Shown here one piece after another: positions 48,755 through 57,799 of a DNA stretch of 64,000 nucleotides (positions are counted from its first letter, which is position 1; every line of letters begins with the position of its first letter). This DNA comes from Halobacterium sp. R2-5 (GTDB lineage Archaea > Halobacteriota > Halobacteria > Halobacteriales > Halobacteriaceae): positions 310,001 to 374,000 of the forward strand of contig NZ_JAANTH010000001.1 in NCBI RefSeq assembly GCF_011734195.1, written 5' to 3'. Below the pieces are notes generated by a model. The model searched no databases. It was not told where the DNA came from and was given only the letters and a program-made list of their open reading frames with translations. A program made the position numbers and the translations under genes.

Positions 48755-49053
48755 CGCGTGGGGCGTCGCGCTCGCCCGGTAACGGTCTGTCGGTTCCGCG
48801 CTCGCGGGCCCGTTCCGCCGCCGGACACGCCCGCGGACTCGCACGCGCTAGTCGACTCCTACTCCGGGAGCGGCGGCGACACGCTCGCGACCACCGGGTA
48901 CGAGTGACGGACCCGTCCCTCGGCCCCCGCGACACCCCGACATTGCGTCCCGTTCACACGACCCAAATTAGGTATTAGGCCGCGTATTAGGAGAATTGGG
49001 CATTCCTGAAACACGCGGGATTTATAATCGTCGAAGGTGCATCTTCGGACGCT
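48755..49053. other. Divergent region upstream of aconitase
   Basis: The region is 299 nt. The first half is GC-rich and holds no clear gene. From 48961 it becomes A/T-richer and carries ATTAGG direct repeats and the acn TATA element. Confidence 0.5.
48967..49028 (+). promoter_or_regulatory. Promoter of acn with three ATTAGG direct repeats
   Basis: ATTAGG occurs at 48967-48972, 48974-48979 and 48986-48991; the last two lie in GTATTAGG copies 12 nt apart, close to one helical turn. ATTTATAAT at 49020-49028 is the TATA, about 30 nt before the ATG at 49054. The TTAGG core is the same as in the iron operators at 27313 and 28508, but here it is direct, not inverted. Confidence 0.5.
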
Positions 49054-51039
49054 ATGGGACAGACGATTACGGAAAAAATCCTCGACGACCACCTCGTCGA
49101 GGGCGAACTCGAGCCCGGTGAGGAAATCGGGATCGAGATCGACCAGACGCTCTCCCAGGACACCACTGGGACGATGGTCTGGCTGCAGTTCGAGGCCCTC
49201 GAGATGGACGAAGTCCAGACCGAGCTCGCGGCCCAGTACTGCGACCACCAGACCTATCAGTTCGACTTCAAGAACACGGACGACCACCGCTTCCTGCGCT
49301 CTGCGGCCGGCACGTACGGCGCGTACTTCTCCCGGCCCGGGAACGGCATCTGCCACAACGTCCACAAGGAGAACTTCGCCGCACCCGGCAAGACGCTCCT
49401 CGGCTCCGACAGCCACACGCCGACCCCCGGCGGGCTCGGCCAGCTGGCCATCGGCGCGGGCGGCATCGACATCGCCGTGGCGATGGGCGGCGGCGCCTAC
49501 CACGTCGAGATGCCGGAAGTCGTCAACGTCCGCCTCGAAGGCGAGCTCCCCGAGTGGGCGACCGCCAAGGACGTCATCCTCGAGCTCCTCCGTCGCCTCT
49601 CCGTGAAGGGCGGCGTCGGCAAGGTGCTCGAATACACGGGTCCGGGCGTGGAGACGCTCTCGGTCCCCGAGCGCACCACCATCACGAACATGGGCACCGA
49701 ACTGGGCGCCACCTCCTCCATCTTCCCGACCGACGAGAAGACCGAGGAGTGGCTCGCCCAGTTCGACCGCGAGGACGAGTTCGTCGAGCTCGAACCCGAC
49801 GAGGACGCCGAGTACGCCGACGAGATCGTCGTCGACCTCTCGGACCTCGAACCGCTCATCTCGAAGCCGTCGATGCCCGACGAGGTCGTGCCCGTCCGCG
49901 AGGTCGCGGGCGAGCAGGTCGAACAGGTCATCGTCGGTTCCTGTACGAACGGCGGCTACGAGGACATCCTCCCGGCCGCGAAGATGCTCGAGGGTCGGCA
50001 GATCAACGCCGGCACCGAGATGATCGTCGCGCCCGGCTCCAAGCAGGCCTCCGAGATGCTCGCCCGCGAGGGCTGGACCGCCGAGATGATGGCGGCCGGC
50101 GTCAACTTCTCCGAGTCCACCTGCGGCGCCTGCATCGGCATCGGCCACGTTCCGGCCAGCGATTCCGTCTCGCTGCGGACGTTCAACCGGAACTTCGAGG
50201 GCCGCTCCGGCATCGAGGACGACTCCGTCTACCTCTGCTCGCCGGAAGTCGCGGCGGCGGCCGCCCTCACGGGCGAAATCATCGACCCGCGCGACCTCGC
50301 CGACGAACTCGGCGACCTCGAGGCGCCCGGCTTCGAGCTCGCGGACAAGTACTCCGCGGGCTACGGCGCCGACGACCCGGACATCATCACGCCCGACGAG
50401 GCCATCGACGACGAGCTCATCAAGGGCCCGAACATCTCGAGCGTGCCGGTCAAGGAACCCATCGACGAGACCATCTCCGGCGAGACGCTCCTGAAGATGG
50501 GCGACAACATCACGACCGACCACATCATCCCGGCGACCTCCGACATCCTGAAGTTCCGCTCGAACATCGAGCGGCTCTCGGAGTTCACCCTCTCGCGCAT
50601 CGACGACACGTTCGCCGAGCGCGCGAAGGCGTCCGATCACGGCGTGCTCGTCGCCGGCGAGAACTACGGCCAGGGGTCGTCCCGCGAACACGCGGCGATG
50701 TGCCCGATGTTCCTCGGCGTCGAGGCGGTGCTCGCTCAGAGCTTCGCCCGCATCCACAAGGCCAACCTGTTCAACTTCGGCCTGATTCCGCTCACCATCG
50801 ACGAGGACACCTACGAGCGCATCGAGCAGGGCGACGACGTCGAAATCGTCGACGACGCCCGCGCGGGCGTCGAGTCCGGCCAGGAGGAGTTCACCATCCG
50901 CGTGAACGACGACTGGGAGGCGACCGCCTACCTCGACGCGTCCGAGCGCGAGCGCCGCACGCTCGCGGCCGGCGGGAAGCTCTCGCTCACGAAGCAGCGC
51001 CACGGCGACAGCGGCGCCACGAGCTCCGCCGACGACTAA
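49054..51039 (+). CDS. acn: Aconitate hydratase
   Basis: The 661-residue [4Fe-4S] enzyme isomerises citrate to isocitrate in the TCA cycle. Cluster cysteines are in VGSCTNGGYEDI and STCGACIGIGH. Substrate-binding parts include LLGSDSHTPTPGGLGQLAIGAGGID, GDNITTDHIIPA, GENYGQGSSREHAAM and the C-terminal swivelling domain. The start MGQTITEKILDDHLVEGELEPGE is typical of haloarchaeal enzymes. The ATG sits about 30 nt after the TATA; three ATTAGG repeats upstream may link it to iron control. Confidence 0.97.
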   Translation: MGQTITEKILDDHLVEGELEPGEEIGIEIDQTLSQDTTGTMVWLQFEALEMDEVQTELAAQYCDHQTYQFDFKNTDDHRFLRSAAGTYGAYFSRPGNGICHNVHKENFAAPGKTLLGSDSHTPTPGGLGQLAIGAGGIDIAVAMGGGAYHVEMPEVVNVRLEGELPEWATAKDVILELLRRLSVKGGVGKVLEYTGPGVETLSVPERTTITNMGTELGATSSIFPTDEKTEEWLAQFDREDEFVELEPDEDAEYADEIVVDLSDLEPLISKPSMPDEVVPVREVAGEQVEQVIVGSCTNGGYEDILPAAKMLEGRQINAGTEMIVAPGSKQASEMLAREGWTAEMMAAGVNFSESTCGACIGIGHVPASDSVSLRTFNRNFEGRSGIEDDSVYLCSPEVAAAAALTGEIIDPRDLADELGDLEAPGFELADKYSAGYGADDPDIITPDEAIDDELIKGPNISSVPVKEPIDETISGETLLKMGDNITTDHIIPATSDILKFRSNIERLSEFTLSRIDDTFAERAKASDHGVLVAGENYGQGSSREHAAMCPMFLGVEAVLAQSFARIHKANLFNFGLIPLTIDEDTYERIEQGDDVEIVDDARAGVESGQEEFTIRVNDDWEATAYLDASERERRTLAAGGKLSLTKQRHGDSGATSSADD

Positions 51040-51136
51040 CTCTCCACCTTCTCTCCGTTCTTTCAGCGCCTCGACAGCGACGGCGCTGTGCTCCGGGGCC
51101 GCAGGCCCTTTATCCCCGTTTCTCGTAGGCGGTGAC

Positions 51137-51640
51137 GTGACCGTTCCCGCGCCGCCGTCGGCCGACACCGCCATCCGGCAGGCGACCCGCGCGGACCTGC
51201 TGGACGTGTTCGGCATCGAGAAGGAGGTGTTCGACCACCCGTGGCCGTACTCGGCGTTCGAACAGCAGGTCGGGTCGCCGACGTTCCTCGTCAGCGAGAC
51301 CGGCGGCCCCGTCGCGGCGGACGGCGAAATCACGGGGTACGTGGTCGCGGACACGATCCCGAACCACCCGCGGCCGCTCGGCCACGTCAAGGACATCGCG
51401 GTCCGGCCGGACAGCCGCGGCGAGGGCATCGGGTCGGCGCTGCTGGCGGCGGCGCTGGCGGCGCTGTCCCGGGAGGGCGCGCGCAGCGTGAAACTCGAAG
51501 TCCGGCGGAGCAACGACACCGCGATGGGGCTCTACGAGGAGTTCGGCTTCGAGTACCTGCGCACGCTCCCCCAGTACTACACGGACGGCGAGGACGCGTA
51601 CGTGCTGGTCGCGAACCTCGAGGACCGTGACGCGTTTTAG
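51137..51640 (+). CDS. rimI: Ribosomal protein S18-alanine N-acetyltransferase-like (RimI/ArdI)
   Basis: The 167-residue GNAT enzyme acetylates protein N termini. Motif A is VKDIAVRPDSRGEGIGSALLAAALAAL (residues about 84-110) and motif B is VRRSNDTAMGLYEEFGFEYLR, close to RimI. In archaea this family acetylates many proteins. GTG 51137 is the start, with a CTTTAT element about 26 nt upstream. DUF5810 follows after 22 nt on the same strand. Confidence 0.92.
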   Translation: MTVPAPPSADTAIRQATRADLLDVFGIEKEVFDHPWPYSAFEQQVGSPTFLVSETGGPVAADGEITGYVVADTIPNHPRPLGHVKDIAVRPDSRGEGIGSALLAAALAALSREGARSVKLEVRRSNDTAMGLYEEFGFEYLRTLPQYYTDGEDAYVLVANLEDRDAF

Positions 51641-51662
51641 GCGGTAGCTCCATTATCCGGGC

Positions 51663-52028
51663 ATGGGCTACGAGTGTCCGGTCTGCGGCGTCGAGGAGGC
51701 GGACGGCGAGCACCTCGCGAACCACCTCGCGTTCACGGCGCTGGTGCGGGGCGGCGACCACGAGTCGTGGCTGGACGAGACGGTGCCGGACTGGGAGGAC
51801 CGCGACCCCGAGTCGCTGGCGCCCGACGTCACCCCGCACGCGACCGAGACGGAGACGGAGACCGTGACCGAGGAGCACGGCCACGAGATGCCCGCCGTCG
51901 AGCGCACGGGGAACGCCGACCTCTCCGGGGAGGCCGCCGCGATTCTCGACGAGGCCCAGGAGCTCACCGAGCAGCTCCGGGAGTCCTCGCTCGCGAACCC
52001 CGACGAGGACGACTCCGAAACCGAGTAA
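51663..52028 (+). CDS. DUF5810 family zinc-finger-like protein
   Basis: The 121-residue protein begins MGYECPVCGVEEADGEHLANHLAFTAL, a CxxC plus HxxxH arrangement that can bind one zinc. An acidic Glu/Thr-rich linker and a C-terminal amphipathic helix follow (SGEAAAILDEAQELTEQLR). I recognise it as DUF5810. It is followed 23 nt later by DUF5809; the pair is conserved in haloarchaea as I recall. The function is unknown. Confidence 0.85.
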   Translation: MGYECPVCGVEEADGEHLANHLAFTALVRGGDHESWLDETVPDWEDRDPESLAPDVTPHATETETETVTEEHGHEMPAVERTGNADLSGEAAAILDEAQELTEQLRESSLANPDEDDSETE

Positions 52029-52051
52029 GGCGTTGACGACCACTCGCCGCT

Positions 52052-52471
52052 ATGACCGAGACGCGTGGCGTGCTCGCGCCCGGGACCGAAGCCGAGGTCC
52101 GCGAGCGCTTCGAGGAGGTCGGGCCGGCCGCACAGACCGTCACTCGCGAGGTCGCTCGCGCGATGGAGTTCTCCGAGGAAGAGTACGACGAGCGCGTCAC
52201 CGGCGGCGTCGTGGGCGCCGCCCGCGAGGCCATGTTCGCTTCGCTCCTGCAGGTGGCAGTCGGCGACTACGATGAGTTCGAGGCCGCGAAGGCCGACTAC
52301 CCGGACGCCGAGGTCCACGAGAACGGGAGTCCGGAGGTCGACCGCGCGGCGTGGCACTACGTGCCGTTCGCGGACGCGCTCGTCGCGACGACGTTCCAGA
52401 ACGAGCCGGCGGCCGCGGTCGCGACGCTGCGACGCATCGCGTTCAGCGAGTTCTACGAGCCCGTGCTCTGA
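52052..52471 (+). CDS. DUF5809 family protein
   Basis: The 139-residue protein has the DUF5809 pattern: GTEAEVRERFEEVGPAAQTVTREVARAMEFSEEEYDERV, VVGAAREAMFASLLQVAVGDYDEFEA and VDRAAWHYVPFADALVATTFQNEPAAAVATLRRIAFSEFYEPVL. It is all helical with no cofactor motif. It lies downstream of DUF5810 and is convergent with the DtxR gene, whose stop codon directly abuts its own. Confidence 0.85.
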   Translation: MTETRGVLAPGTEAEVRERFEEVGPAAQTVTREVARAMEFSEEEYDERVTGGVVGAAREAMFASLLQVAVGDYDEFEAAKADYPDAEVHENGSPEVDRAAWHYVPFADALVATTFQNEPAAAVATLRRIAFSEFYEPVL

Positions 52472-52909
52472 CTACTGGGAGAGCTGGTAGTCCGGGCAGC
52501 ACTCCGCGAAGTCCGCGTGGGGCGCCGAACACTGGCCCGTGCACGGGTGGTCGATGTGGCGCTTGAGCGCGAGCGCCGCGTCCTCGGAGAGCGCCTCGCC
52601 GATGGACTCCGCGTCGGCGTCCGCCACGCCGAGATCGTCGCTCGCGAAGTTCTCGACGAGACAGCGCTTCCACATCAGCTCGCGCGTGACGGCCTCGCCG
52701 TCGTCGGTGAGCGTGGCGCCCTGGTAGCGCTCGTAGTCGACGAGCCCGCGCTCCGCGAAGTCCGCGAGGCGCTCGGTGACCGTCGCGGGGTCGACGTCGA
52801 GGCGGTCGGCGACCTCGCCGGTCTTCGCGGGCCGCTCCTCTCGGGCGGACACCAGCAGGATGGCGCTGAGGTAGCGGCCGGCCGTCTTCGAGAGTTCTCC
52901 CCCGCTCAT
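52472..52909 (-). CDS. DtxR/SirR/MntR-family metal-dependent transcriptional regulator
   Basis: The 145-residue protein begins MSGGELSKTAGRYLSAILLVSAREERPAKTGEVA; a start three codons upstream (MHVMSGG, 52918) is equally possible. The wHTH is LDVDPATVTERLADFAERGLVDYERY, and the dimerisation helix region is LTDDGEAVTRELMWKRCLVENF. The metal-site tail is LALKRHIDHPCTGQCSAPHADFAECC, with His and Cys residues. It lacks the SH3-like C domain. It is a candidate repressor at the TTAGG-N4-CCTAA operators at 27313 and 28508, though other family members outside the window could serve instead. Confidence 0.92.
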   Translation of the reverse strand: MSGGELSKTAGRYLSAILLVSAREERPAKTGEVADRLDVDPATVTERLADFAERGLVDYERYQGATLTDDGEAVTRELMWKRCLVENFASDDLGVADADAESIGEALSEDAALALKRHIDHPCTGQCSAPHADFAECCPDYQLSQ

Positions 52910-53001
52910 TACGTGCATTCGTCCGCCCTTCCGAGGGATAAGGCTGTTCCCGGCACTCGCAGTCCCCGGGAGGCTTTGTGCGGGGGCGCGTACGGCCGCC
53001 C

Positions 53002-53691
53002 ATGAGCGACCACGACTGGCCAGTCGTCGCGTCCGAGACGGAGTACGAGACCGGCTGGTACGCGGGCGGCTACGACCGCGTCGAGCAGCCCGACGGCTCG
53101 CGGAAGGACTACTACTGGGCGGAGCTCCCGCCCGCGGTCGTCGTCGTCGCCGTCGACGACGGGGACGTGCTGTTCGTCGACCAGTACCGGCCGACGATTC
53201 GCGAGCAGTGCATGGAACTCGTGGCGGGAATCGTGGAGCGCGAGGCCGACCAGCGGGAGGCCTCGGAACGGCGAGCGGGGAGCGCGTGCTCGACCGAAGG
53301 GAAAGCACGGAACGGCGAACGGCGAGCACCGCGATCCGTGAGCGACGCGACCCCCGAGCAGGACGAATCCACGGCCGACGTCGCCCCCACTCCGGACCGC
53401 GAGTCCTACGTGTCGGCGGGCCGCCGCGAACTCCGCGAGGAGACGGGCTACGAGGCCGACGACGTCCACTTCGTGGAGTCGTTCTGGACGGCGACCGGGG
53501 TGTTGCGCCACCAGCGCGGCATCGTCTTCGCGGAGGGGCTGACGGAGGTGGGGCGGGACCTCGACGACAACGAGTTCCTCTCCGTCGAGCGCGTGCCGGT
53601 CGAGGACGCGCTGTCGGTCGCGCGCTCGCCGCCCGCGAACGACGCCACCATCGAGGGACTACTGCTCGCGCAGGCCGACGGCTACCTCTGA
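53002..53691 (+). CDS. Nudix hydrolase with an insert splitting the Nudix box
   Basis: The 229-residue enzyme resembles ADP-ribose pyrophosphatase-type Nudix proteins: VVVVAVDDGDVLFVDQYRP, then RECMELVAGIVE-like text and RELREETGYEADDVHFVESFW, and a C-terminal strand with RGIVFAEGLTEV. The Nudix box GX5EX7REUXEEXGU is interrupted. After MELVAGIVER about 52 residues (81-132, low-complexity) come before RESYVSAGRRELREETGY. Removing them restores exact spacing: Gly, five residues, Glu, seven residues, Arg-Glu. The loop may be tolerated at a surface position, so activity could remain. Confidence 0.87.
   Translation: MSDHDWPVVASETEYETGWYAGGYDRVEQPDGSRKDYYWAELPPAVVVVAVDDGDVLFVDQYRPTIREQCMELVAGIVEREADQREASERRAGSACSTEGKARNGERRAPRSVSDATPEQDESTADVAPTPDRESYVSAGRRELREETGYEADDVHFVESFWTATGVLRHQRGIVFAEGLTEVGRDLDDNEFLSVERVPVEDALSVARSPPANDATIEGLLLAQADGYL
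53242..53397 (+). repeat. Repeat-rich in-frame insert within the Nudix gene
   Basis: CGGAACGGCGA occurs at 53264-53274 and 53308-53318, and GTGCTCG (53286-53292) is inverted as CGAGCAC (53323-53329). GAGCGGGGAGCG and GAACGGCGAGC phrases resemble the intergenic repeats at 31793-31940. The segment is 156 nt, a multiple of three, and encodes residues 81-132. Confidence 0.65.
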
Positions 53692-53752
53692 GCGCCGGAG
53701 ACGGGTTGTCCCGACCGCAAACCGTAACTCCGCGCGGACCCAGTCTCGGCAC

Positions 53753-54124
53753 ATGGACGGCGAGATCTCCGTTGACGAACTCGAAGCACTCCTCGCGGCG
53801 GGCGAGGACGTCCGCGTCGTCGACATCCGCCAGCCGGCGGCGTTCGACCGCGGACACATTCCGGGCAGCGAGAACATCCCGTTCTCCGAGCTCCCGCAGT
53901 CCGTCGACCGCCTCGACGGCGCCGAGCGCGTCGTCACCGTCTGCCCGCACGGGCAGGCGAGCGTGCAGGCCGCTCGGCTCGTGCAGTCCTACGAGGGCCT
54001 CGCCGAGGACGCCCGCGTCGAGAGCCTCGCGGAGGGCATCACCGGCTGGGAGGGCGAAATCGAGGCCAGCGAGCGCGACGACGAGGGTCCGGACACGGAG
54101 TCGGCGACCGACGCCCCGTTCTGA
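53753..54124 (+). CDS. Rhodanese-like domain protein
   Basis: The 123-residue protein is one rhodanese domain. It starts ISVDELEALLAAGEDVRVVDIRQPAAFDRGHIPGSENIPFSEL, and the active-site Cys is in VVTVCPHGQASVQAA, a six-residue CPHGQA loop. It can carry persulfide sulfur for thiolation or detoxification. An acidic tail (ERDDEGPDTESATD) follows. It is separated from the Nudix gene by 61 nt on the same strand. Confidence 0.92.
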   Translation: MDGEISVDELEALLAAGEDVRVVDIRQPAAFDRGHIPGSENIPFSELPQSVDRLDGAERVVTVCPHGQASVQAARLVQSYEGLAEDARVESLAEGITGWEGEIEASERDDEGPDTESATDAPF

Positions 54125-54226
54125 CGCAGGCGCGTTCTGCGGCCGCACGCAGTCCGCACGGCAGCGCTGGCTATCCGGACGGCTGGAGCGTTAGTAACAG
54201 CGTGGGGGACGCGGTCGACGCGCGGG

Positions 54227-54544
<318 letters not shown>

Positions 54545-54554
54545 CTATTAAACA

Positions 54555-56765
54555 CTATCGCCGGGGACCGGGCAGGCGGCTGTATTCGCCTGCCAGCGAC
54601 CGCGCGAGCCGCTTCGCCTCGGCGGCGTCGTCGGCGTCGGCGCGGCCCGCGTACCGCGCCCGCTCCCGGAGGGCCGCCACCCGCCGCGCGCGGTCGTCGG
54701 CGCGCACGTCCGCGAGGAACTCCCGGACCGTCTCTCCGTTCGCCCGCTCGCGGTACTGGCGTTCGAGGACGTACTCCACGCGCTCGAACGCGCCCTCGAT
54801 CTCTCGGTCGGGCCCGCCCCGGGGCAGCCACCGCAGCCACACCGCCCGGTACGCCCGGCCGCCCAGCCCCGTGTACCGCGCGCCGGCGAGCGCGCCGACG
54901 GCGAGCACCGCCCAGACGGCGAGCGTCGACAGCGGCGGGAGCGACGACCCGCTGCTCCCGTCGTCACCGCTCGCACCCGGAGCGCCCGGAGCACCTGGCA
55001 CGGCCGGCGCGGTCACGTTCACGGCGTCCGCTCCGTCGAAGCGGTCGGCACCGTAGGCGTCTCGGTCGGCCGGCACCGGTTGTCCGTCCGTGCTCGGCCC
55101 CGCGTCGCCGGGCGCGGTCGACGTGGTCGTCCCGTTCGGCGGCGTCCACGACACGGACTCGCTGCCCGCGGCGTCGACGTCCTCGACGCCGCTCTCGCGG
55201 GCCTCCGAGACGCGATCCGCTTCCGCCGACTCGCGGTTGTCGCTCGGCGTCGGGTCGAACTGCACCCACCCCTGGTTCGGGACGTACACCTCCACCCACG
55301 CGTGGGAGTCAAGTCCCCGCACCACCCACTCGTCGTCGGCGACCTGCTGGCCGGGCGTGTAGCCCGTGACGAAGCGCGCGGGCACGCCCTGCGAGCGCAG
55401 CATCACGACCATCGCGCTCGCGTAGTACGTGCAGTAGCCGGGCGCGTCCCCGAGCACGAACTCCGTGACGAGGTCGCCGTCGGGCCGCGGCGCGTCCAGC
55501 GAGTACTCCTTGTTCGCCTCCAGCCAGCGCTCGACGGCCGTCGCCCGCTCGTAGTTCGAGTCCGTCCCCTCCGTCAGCGAGCCCGCGAGCTCGACCACGC
55601 GGTCGTCCGTGCTGTCCGGTAGCTGGAGGTACGTCGCCGCGATGCGGTCGGGGACCGCCCCGGTCTCGCCCGCGAGGGCCGCGTCGTCGTCGACCGGCCG
55701 CTGGCTCTCGACGGTGTAGCTGTCGCCCTCCCGCAGCGTCGGGCCGTCCATCAGCAGGCCGGCGTCGGTCACCTCGGCGTCGACGCCGCTGACGGACTGC
55801 GGGACGGCCGCCGACGGCAGCACGTCGAGCGTGCGCTGGGCCGTGATCCGCTGGCGCACCCGGTCGCCGGTCGCGGGCACGCCCTCGGTGTCCTCGACGT
55901 CCGCAGTCCGGACCCAGCCGTCGCCCGTGTAGCGGTCGTAGACGCCCGTCCGGTAGTACGTCTCCTGCTCGGACTCCACGACGAACTGGACCTGCGGGTC
56001 GAGTTCGAGGCTGCCGCCGACGCCGACGTAGCCGTCCTCGCTCAGCAGGCTGGTTGCCGCCGGGTTCGTCGACGACTCGGGCACGAGCGGCGACTGCCCC
56101 CCCGGCACCGCGGTCACCGTCGCGGACCCGACGACCATCACCGCGAGCACGACCGCCACCGCGTGGGTCTGTCGTGCGCTCGCGGCGTGCGCGGCGAGCG
56201 TCGCGAATCCGACGGCGCCGGCCGCGCCGAGCACGCCGACGAGCGTCGTGGTCGTCGTGCTGTCTCCGGTCAGCACGAGGAACCCCAGCGTCGCCGAGGC
56301 GACCCCGGCCGCCCGGGCGTACTGCCCGCGGAACGCGAGGTACGCCGCGAGGAACGTCGGCGCGGGCGCGACCGCGGTCGACCACGCGCCCGCCGCGGGC
56401 ATCCGCAGCACGGAGTAGCCGGTCAGCAGCGCGAGCGTGTCGCGGGCGACGCGGGACGGCGACATCGCGTCGAAGTACGTCGGCGGCACCGCCAGCAGGT
56501 AGAACCCGAGGCCGACCCCGAGCAGTAGCGCCGCCAGCCCGAAGGCGTACCGCCACGGGAGCGCCCGCAGCACGCCCGCGAGCACGACCGCGCCGAGCAC
56601 CGCGCCGGCGAACAGCCGCGCGTCGCCGACGACTGTGACGACGTCGTACAGCACCGAGAGGTACGCCGCCACGACCACCGCGACGCAGGCGGCCGCCGCG
56701 GCGTCCCACAGCGAGACGCTCCGCCCGCTGCGACCGACGACGTCTCGGACGCTCGCGGTGCTCAC
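54555..56765 (-). CDS. TgpA-type transglutaminase-like membrane protein
   Basis: The 736-residue protein has about six N-terminal transmembrane helices (to about residue 215). A large extracytoplasmic domain with a transglutaminase core follows: the Cys is in APGYCTYYASAMVVMLRSQGVPARFVTGY, the His in LDSHAWVEVYVPNQGWVQFDPTPSD. A further helix (LSTLAVWAVLAVGALAG) and a cytoplasmic DUF4129-like tail end it. It may act as a protease or cross-linking enzyme. It is the last gene of the MoxR-DUF58 operon, overlapping DUF58 by 4 nt. Confidence 0.92.
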   Translation of the reverse strand: MSTASVRDVVGRSGRSVSLWDAAAAACVAVVVAAYLSVLYDVVTVVGDARLFAGAVLGAVVLAGVLRALPWRYAFGLAALLLGVGLGFYLLAVPPTYFDAMSPSRVARDTLALLTGYSVLRMPAAGAWSTAVAPAPTFLAAYLAFRGQYARAAGVASATLGFLVLTGDSTTTTTLVGVLGAAGAVGFATLAAHAASARQTHAVAVVLAVMVVGSATVTAVPGGQSPLVPESSTNPAATSLLSEDGYVGVGGSLELDPQVQFVVESEQETYYRTGVYDRYTGDGWVRTADVEDTEGVPATGDRVRQRITAQRTLDVLPSAAVPQSVSGVDAEVTDAGLLMDGPTLREGDSYTVESQRPVDDDAALAGETGAVPDRIAATYLQLPDSTDDRVVELAGSLTEGTDSNYERATAVERWLEANKEYSLDAPRPDGDLVTEFVLGDAPGYCTYYASAMVVMLRSQGVPARFVTGYTPGQQVADDEWVVRGLDSHAWVEVYVPNQGWVQFDPTPSDNRESAEADRVSEARESGVEDVDAAGSESVSWTPPNGTTTSTAPGDAGPSTDGQPVPADRDAYGADRFDGADAVNVTAPAVPGAPGAPGASGDDGSSGSSLPPLSTLAVWAVLAVGALAGARYTGLGGRAYRAVWLRWLPRGGPDREIEGAFERVEYVLERQYRERANGETVREFLADVRADDRARRVAALRERARYAGRADADDAAEAKRLARSLAGEYSRLPGPRR

Positions 56766-57799
56766 GCCGCCACCTCCCCGCTGTCCGCGGGACGACGCTC
56801 GCCCGCTCGCTCCGCGCCGGCGTCCCGGCCGGCGAACTCGCCGTAGCGGTGGTCGGTGCCGCCGACAGTCACGGTGACGTGCTCGCCGCTCTCCGGCGCG
56901 TGCACCACGATGTCGGCGTCGTCCCGGCGGTGCTGGGGGAGCCGTTCGCGGTCGAACGTCCCGAGCGCGGCGAGCAGCCGGCGCCGGTGCGGGTCGCCGT
57001 GGGCGGGCTCGATGCTCCCGGACGCCGACACTACGCCCACCGCGACTCCGGCGTCGAGCAGGTGGACGGCGACGCTCGCGGCGGCCTCCGCGACCGAGTC
57101 GGCGCGCGGCCCGACCGCCTCCGCCGCGATCGTCACGCGGTCGGCGGCGCCCTCGCCCGCGTACTCGGTGACGGCGAGCCTGTCGGGGTGTTTCGCGGAG
57201 GCCTTCCAGTTGATGTCCCGCAGCGGGTCGCCGCGCTCGTACTCGCGGACGCCCGCGAACCGCTCGCGGTCGTCAGTCACGCCCACGTATCCGGTGAGTA
57301 GCGCCGCGGTGTCCCGGAGCTCGTGGACGCGCGGGAACACCGTCACTCGCTCCTGGGACCCCGCGACGAAGCCGACCTGCCAGAGGCCGAACGGGTCGGT
57401 CGCGCGCACCGAACACGGTCCGAACGAGTGGACGCCGCGCTCGGCGAGCCCCACGTCGTACGTCAGCGTGCGGCCGTCCGTCTCGGTGCGGCGCTCGCTG
57501 TCGCCGCGCAGCCCGTCGTCGAGCCGGTCGCGAACCGTCGCCGGGTACGGCCGGGACGCGTCGACGACCAGTTCGACGGTGCGGCGGTCGCCCTGGTGGG
57601 CCTCGTACGGTGCGTTCCGCCGGACGGTCGGCTCCGGGGCGAAGTGGACGAACACCCGGGTCGCACCGAGCAGCGCGGCCGCAGGGACGACGACCGCGTT
57701 CAGGCTGCGGCCGCCGAACGCGTACCCGAGCGCGAACCCGAGGACGGCGACCGTGAGCACCGCCTTTCCCCGGCGCGTGAGCGACGTCGACGGCATCAC
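56762..57799 (-). CDS. DUF58 family membrane protein
   Basis: The 345-residue protein has two N-terminal helices (AVLTVAVLGFALGYAFGG and VVVPAAALLGATRVFVHF). A vWA-like domain follows with the DUF58 signature GVREYERGDPLRDINWKASAKHPDRLAVTEYAGE. DUF58 proteins work with MoxR ATPases, perhaps in protein maturation or envelope assembly. Its start overlaps the MoxR stop and its stop overlaps the TgpA start, 4 nt each. Confidence 0.94.
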   Translation of the reverse strand: MMPSTSLTRRGKAVLTVAVLGFALGYAFGGRSLNAVVVPAAALLGATRVFVHFAPEPTVRRNAPYEAHQGDRRTVELVVDASRPYPATVRDRLDDGLRGDSERRTETDGRTLTYDVGLAERGVHSFGPCSVRATDPFGLWQVGFVAGSQERVTVFPRVHELRDTAALLTGYVGVTDDRERFAGVREYERGDPLRDINWKASAKHPDRLAVTEYAGEGAADRVTIAAEAVGPRADSVAEAAASVAVHLLDAGVAVGVVSASGSIEPAHGDPHRRRLLAALGTFDRERLPQHRRDDADIVVHAPESGEHVTVTVGGTDHRYGEFAGRDAGAERAGERRPADSGEVAA

